From the NCBI GenBank assembly GCA_023419655.1, contig JAEZXP010000176.1, positions 1 to 8,134 of the forward strand: a stretch of DNA of 8,134 nucleotides. Direction: 5' to 3'. Below are positions 5,869-8,134 of the stretch, in pieces. The notes beneath the pieces were generated by a model. The model saw only the letters and a program-made list of their open reading frames with translations. It did not search any database and had not been told where the DNA came from. The translations under genes and the position numbers were made by a program. Every line of letters begins with the position of its first letter. Position 1 is the stretch's first letter. This stretch comes from Bacillota bacterium. GTDB taxonomy: Bacteria; Bacillota; Clostridia; Lachnospirales; Lachnospiraceae.

Positions 5869-7395
5869 ATGGACACATTCTATAAGCACGAACTTTCCGA
5901 TATAGAAAATCCTGATTTGGAAGAACCACATGATACAGAAAACATACCCGAAGCAAATACCTCACCCTTGCTGAACAAGCTGCGGCAAAATTATGGCTTC
6001 TTTGGCGGCCTGAGTCTGGTTTTTGGAATGATGGCAACGCTTTTGTTTTACAAAGCAGGAATCGGTTTAAATTCTTTTTTATTTACAATTACCATGGTTA
6101 TCATCCTGATGATTGTCTCAAAAAAACTAAAAGTATCCGTAACAAAGGGAACCTCTTTTTGCTTTCTTGGAGCAATCCTTCTTGGATTATCAAATGTACT
6201 GACCGCCAGCGATGTGCTGCAATTTCTCAATAGTATCGGCATTCTGCTTCTGCTGGAGGTTTCGCTTATACGGTTGTTTTATGCCAGAGAGACCGTAAAT
6301 CTTGCAGAAGATTTGTATCATATCGTAAAGCTTCCATTTAAAGCGCTATTCTCCTTTGGGATGTTCTTTGCGGATGGCAGCCGGTATGTTAAAGACAAGA
6401 AGCTTATTCGAAATGAAAAGCTACGGTATATTTTGGCCGGCGGCCTTATCGCCATCCCTTTACTGGTGGTAGCAGCCGCTTTATTATCCAGTGCGGATTT
6501 ATTATTCGGAAAAATAACCAAAGCCATGTTCGAATGGATTCTATATCCTGACTTTTATACAATTATTCTATTGATTATCGCGGGAACACTGTTTTGCTAT
6601 GGTCTGCTATGCGGGGCAGCCAGAGAAAACACTGCCGCGATGCAAACAAAAGCAAAGGCTAATTCAACCGTCGGAATAACCATCGCTACGCTTTTATTGT
6701 TATTATATCTTCTGTTTTGTGGGATACAGATACTTTATCTGTTTGCCGGCGGCCTGTTTGGTCTGCCTGAACAGCTAACCTATTCTGAATACGCCCGGCA
6801 TGGTTTCTTTGAACTGCTGACGGTTACCTGCTTTAACATTGCTTTGATTCTTATCTGCGTCAATGTATTTGAAGAAAGCAGATGGCTAAAGACCCTGCTT
6901 ACTGCCATTACCGCCTGTACCTACATTATGATAGCCTCTGCGGCGTATCGGATGCTTCTGTATATCGGAGCGTATCATCTGACCTTCCTAAGGTTGTTCG
7001 TGCTTTTGTTTTTATTGATTGATGCCTTACTGCTGGCCGGAATTATAATCTCCTTATATAATAAGGCGTTCCCGCTGTTTGGATATTCGGTTGCCGTAAT
7101 CTCCCTGTGCTATATCATCTTTTCCTTTAGTAAGCCGGATTATTATATTGCAGACTATCTCGTAACGCATGCGAAAGAGATAAAAGAGGAGGATATTATC
7201 TTTCTTACCACCGAGCTTTCCTATGATGCGGCTTCTGTAACCGTTCCCCTGCTGGAAAAACAATATGATGAGGATATGATGCCTTATTATATCGACAGCT
7301 ATTACAAGAACGTACGCACCCGAATCAATTCACTTGATATCCGGGAATATAATTATTCTTATTCAAAAGCCATGAAGCTGATAAAGCAACAATGA
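5869..7395 (+). CDS. Polytopic membrane protein of the DUF4173 (DUF4153-like) type
   Basis: This 508-residue integral membrane protein is of unestablished function. A polar, acidic N-terminus (about 1-40, no signal peptide) precedes roughly ten hydrophobic segments, around 44-62, 68-85, 97-135, 188-208, 228-248, 268-292, 315-333, 345-363, 373-396 and 403-421. Residues about 422-508 form a soluble charged C-terminal tail rich in Tyr. Family-like segments are MFFADGSRYVKDKK (165-178), YSEYARHGFFELLTVTCFN (305-323) and SKPDYYIADYLV (421-432). The start is firm, with AGGAGG (5856-5861) seven bases before the ATG. It lies behind DUF2975 and YozG-type genes, a pairing I recall from other Firmicutes genomes. 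Its own regulatory spacer (palindrome plus repeats) suggests separate control. No terminator follows clearly; the next 139 bp hold only a weak CCTTA...TAAGG dyad and a promoter. Confidence 0.8.
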   Translation: MDTFYKHELSDIENPDLEEPHDTENIPEANTSPLLNKLRQNYGFFGGLSLVFGMMATLLFYKAGIGLNSFLFTITMVIILMIVSKKLKVSVTKGTSFCFLGAILLGLSNVLTASDVLQFLNSIGILLLLEVSLIRLFYARETVNLAEDLYHIVKLPFKALFSFGMFFADGSRYVKDKKLIRNEKLRYILAGGLIAIPLLVVAAALLSSADLLFGKITKAMFEWILYPDFYTIILLIIAGTLFCYGLLCGAARENTAAMQTKAKANSTVGITIATLLLLLYLLFCGIQILYLFAGGLFGLPEQLTYSEYARHGFFELLTVTCFNIALILICVNVFEESRWLKTLLTAITACTYIMIASAAYRMLLYIGAYHLTFLRLFVLLFLLIDALLLAGIIISLYNKAFPLFGYSVAVISLCYIIFSFSKPDYYIADYLVTHAKEIKEEDIIFLTTELSYDAASVTVPLLEKQYDEDMMPYYIDSYYKNVRTRINSLDIREYNYSYSKAMKLIKQQ

Positions 7396-7465
7396 TACCT
7401 TAATCGTAACAATTTCTTCCATAAGGCACAAGTCCGCTAAAATATGATTATAAAAAACATTCTGC

Positions 7466-7494
7466 TTGCCTTCTCTGATACAGCCTTGTACAAT
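7466..7494 (+). promoter_or_regulatory. Probable promoter of the UvrC-like gene
   Basis: TTGCCT (7466-7471) and TACAAT (7489-7494) are exactly 17 bp apart, with the -10 matching the consensus at five of six positions. The start would be near 7501, about 34 nt before the ATG at 7535. Confidence 0.5.
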
Positions 7495-7534
7495 AATGGT
7501 ATCTATCCTTCAGAATATTGTAAAAGAGGTTGAA

Positions 7535-8134
7535 ATGAAAGAGATGTCTGCCGAATTAAGAAATAAAATTAATAGTATCCCTGCCCTGCCGGGTATCTAC
7601 AAGATGATGGATTCCCATGGCAATATTATCTATGTCGGTAAAAGCAAGTGCCTTAAAAACAGAGTTAAATCCTATTTTACCGGTACACACAAATGGGAAA
7701 AAGTTGAGCGAATGGTTGCTCTTATCCGGGATATTGATTTTATCGTGACTGATACACATCTTGAGGCCAGACTGCTGGAATGTGAGCTTATTAAAAATAT
7801 TAAGCCCATCTTTAATTCGCAGATGAAGAATGACCGCCGTTACGGGTATCTTCAGGTAAAGGATTATAATCCTTTCAATCCCCTGGCGGTTGTAGGTGAA
7901 CGGGCAGATAACGCATACGGCCCTTTCAGAAGCAGAAATTTACTCAATGAATTAATCGGTTTTCTGAAAAACCTGTATCCTATCGCATTCGACGATAACC
8001 ATTATACATTCGAATATCATATATTTCCTGTTATCATGGATAGGGATACCTATTCTGCCAATCAAAAAACATTGATTGACTTATTTTCTGACGATGAAAA
8101 AATGGCACAATTGATATCCCAATTAGAAGATAAA
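7535..8134 (+). CDS. UvrC-like GIY-YIG nuclease, 5' part only (first 200 residues)
   Basis: The frame is open from the ATG at 7535 to the last base and continues beyond the window. AGAGG (7525-7529) precedes the start. Residues 14-94 form a GIY-YIG nuclease domain as in the UvrC N-terminus: PGIY (19-22), YVGKSKCLKNR (33-43) with R43, and LEARLLECELIKNIKP (76-91) with the metal-binding glutamate E77. AYGPFRSRNLL (127-137), then a helix ending LYPI, match the region where UvrC has YFGPF and FPI. LIDLFSDDEKMAQLISQLEDK (180-200) looks like the start of a UVR (UvrB-interacting) helix pair. Classical UvrC has a cysteine cluster between these two parts; here residues 84-200 contain no cysteine. KNDRRYGYLQV also replaces the usual DDKSYP motif. 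It is therefore probably a UvrC paralogue acting on DNA, not the housekeeping uvrC. Confidence 0.82.
   Translation, partial: MKEMSAELRNKINSIPALPGIYKMMDSHGNIIYVGKSKCLKNRVKSYFTGTHKWEKVERMVALIRDIDFIVTDTHLEARLLECELIKNIKPIFNSQMKNDRRYGYLQVKDYNPFNPLAVVGERADNAYGPFRSRNLLNELIGFLKNLYPIAFDDNHYTFEYHIFPVIMDRDTYSANQKTLIDLFSDDEKMAQLISQLEDK

Noticed and set aside
7556..7759. Minus-strand open frame antisense to the UvrC-like gene
   Set aside because: The plus strand here encodes a clear GIY-YIG domain; the antisense frame has no recognisable product or start signal.

Overview
The window looks like chromosomal DNA from a low-to-medium GC Gram-positive anaerobe, most likely a member of the Clostridia and perhaps Lachnospiraceae. 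This is inferred from strong AGGAGG-type ribosome binding sites, the AT-rich spacers, the lipoprotein form of the solute-binding protein, and the gene families present. No rRNA, tRNA, CRISPR array or transposase gene is visible. All well-supported genes lie on the plus strand.

Positions 1-257 are a structured intergenic region. It holds a long-range stem (13-58) enclosing a GAAA-capped hairpin, a three-copy inverted/direct repeat that can fold as either of two exclusive hairpins (60-113, the second followed by TTTTT), a good sigma-A promoter (155-182), and a dyad between the promoter and the first gene. A minus-strand ATG at position 6, preceded by a good ribosome binding site, hints at a divergent gene running off the left edge.

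Positions 258-4846 form a polyamine uptake operon in the order regulator-potA-potB-potC-potD. A PuuR-like XRE-cupin regulator is followed by the ATPase, two permeases and a lipoprotein spermidine/putrescine-binding protein. Spacings are 23, 87, -7 and 61 bp, and an intrinsic terminator closes the operon. PotD captures polyamine outside the membrane, PotB and PotC form the channel and PotA hydrolyses ATP. The cupin regulator presumably senses polyamine and adjusts transcription.

Positions 4889-5648 hold a promoter and a two-gene unit: a DUF2975 four-helix membrane protein and a 70-residue XRE regulator of the YozG type. A 220-bp spacer follows, with a perfect 27-bp inverted repeat (11-nt loop) and then three copies of GCATTCAATTG. 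A 508-residue polytopic DUF4173-type membrane protein comes next (5869-7395). These three genes look like one envelope-related module of unknown function.

Positions 7535-8134 encode the first 200 residues of a UvrC-like GIY-YIG nuclease cut off by the window edge. It keeps the GIY-YIG catalytic signature but has no cysteines where classical UvrC carries its cysteine cluster, so it is probably a paralogue and not the housekeeping UvrC.

Nothing here is clearly an undescribed defence or mobile system. The least explained items are the structured leader at 1-118, the perfect palindrome plus iterated repeats at 5699-5830, the DUF2975/XRE/DUF4173 module and the cysteine-less UvrC paralogue.
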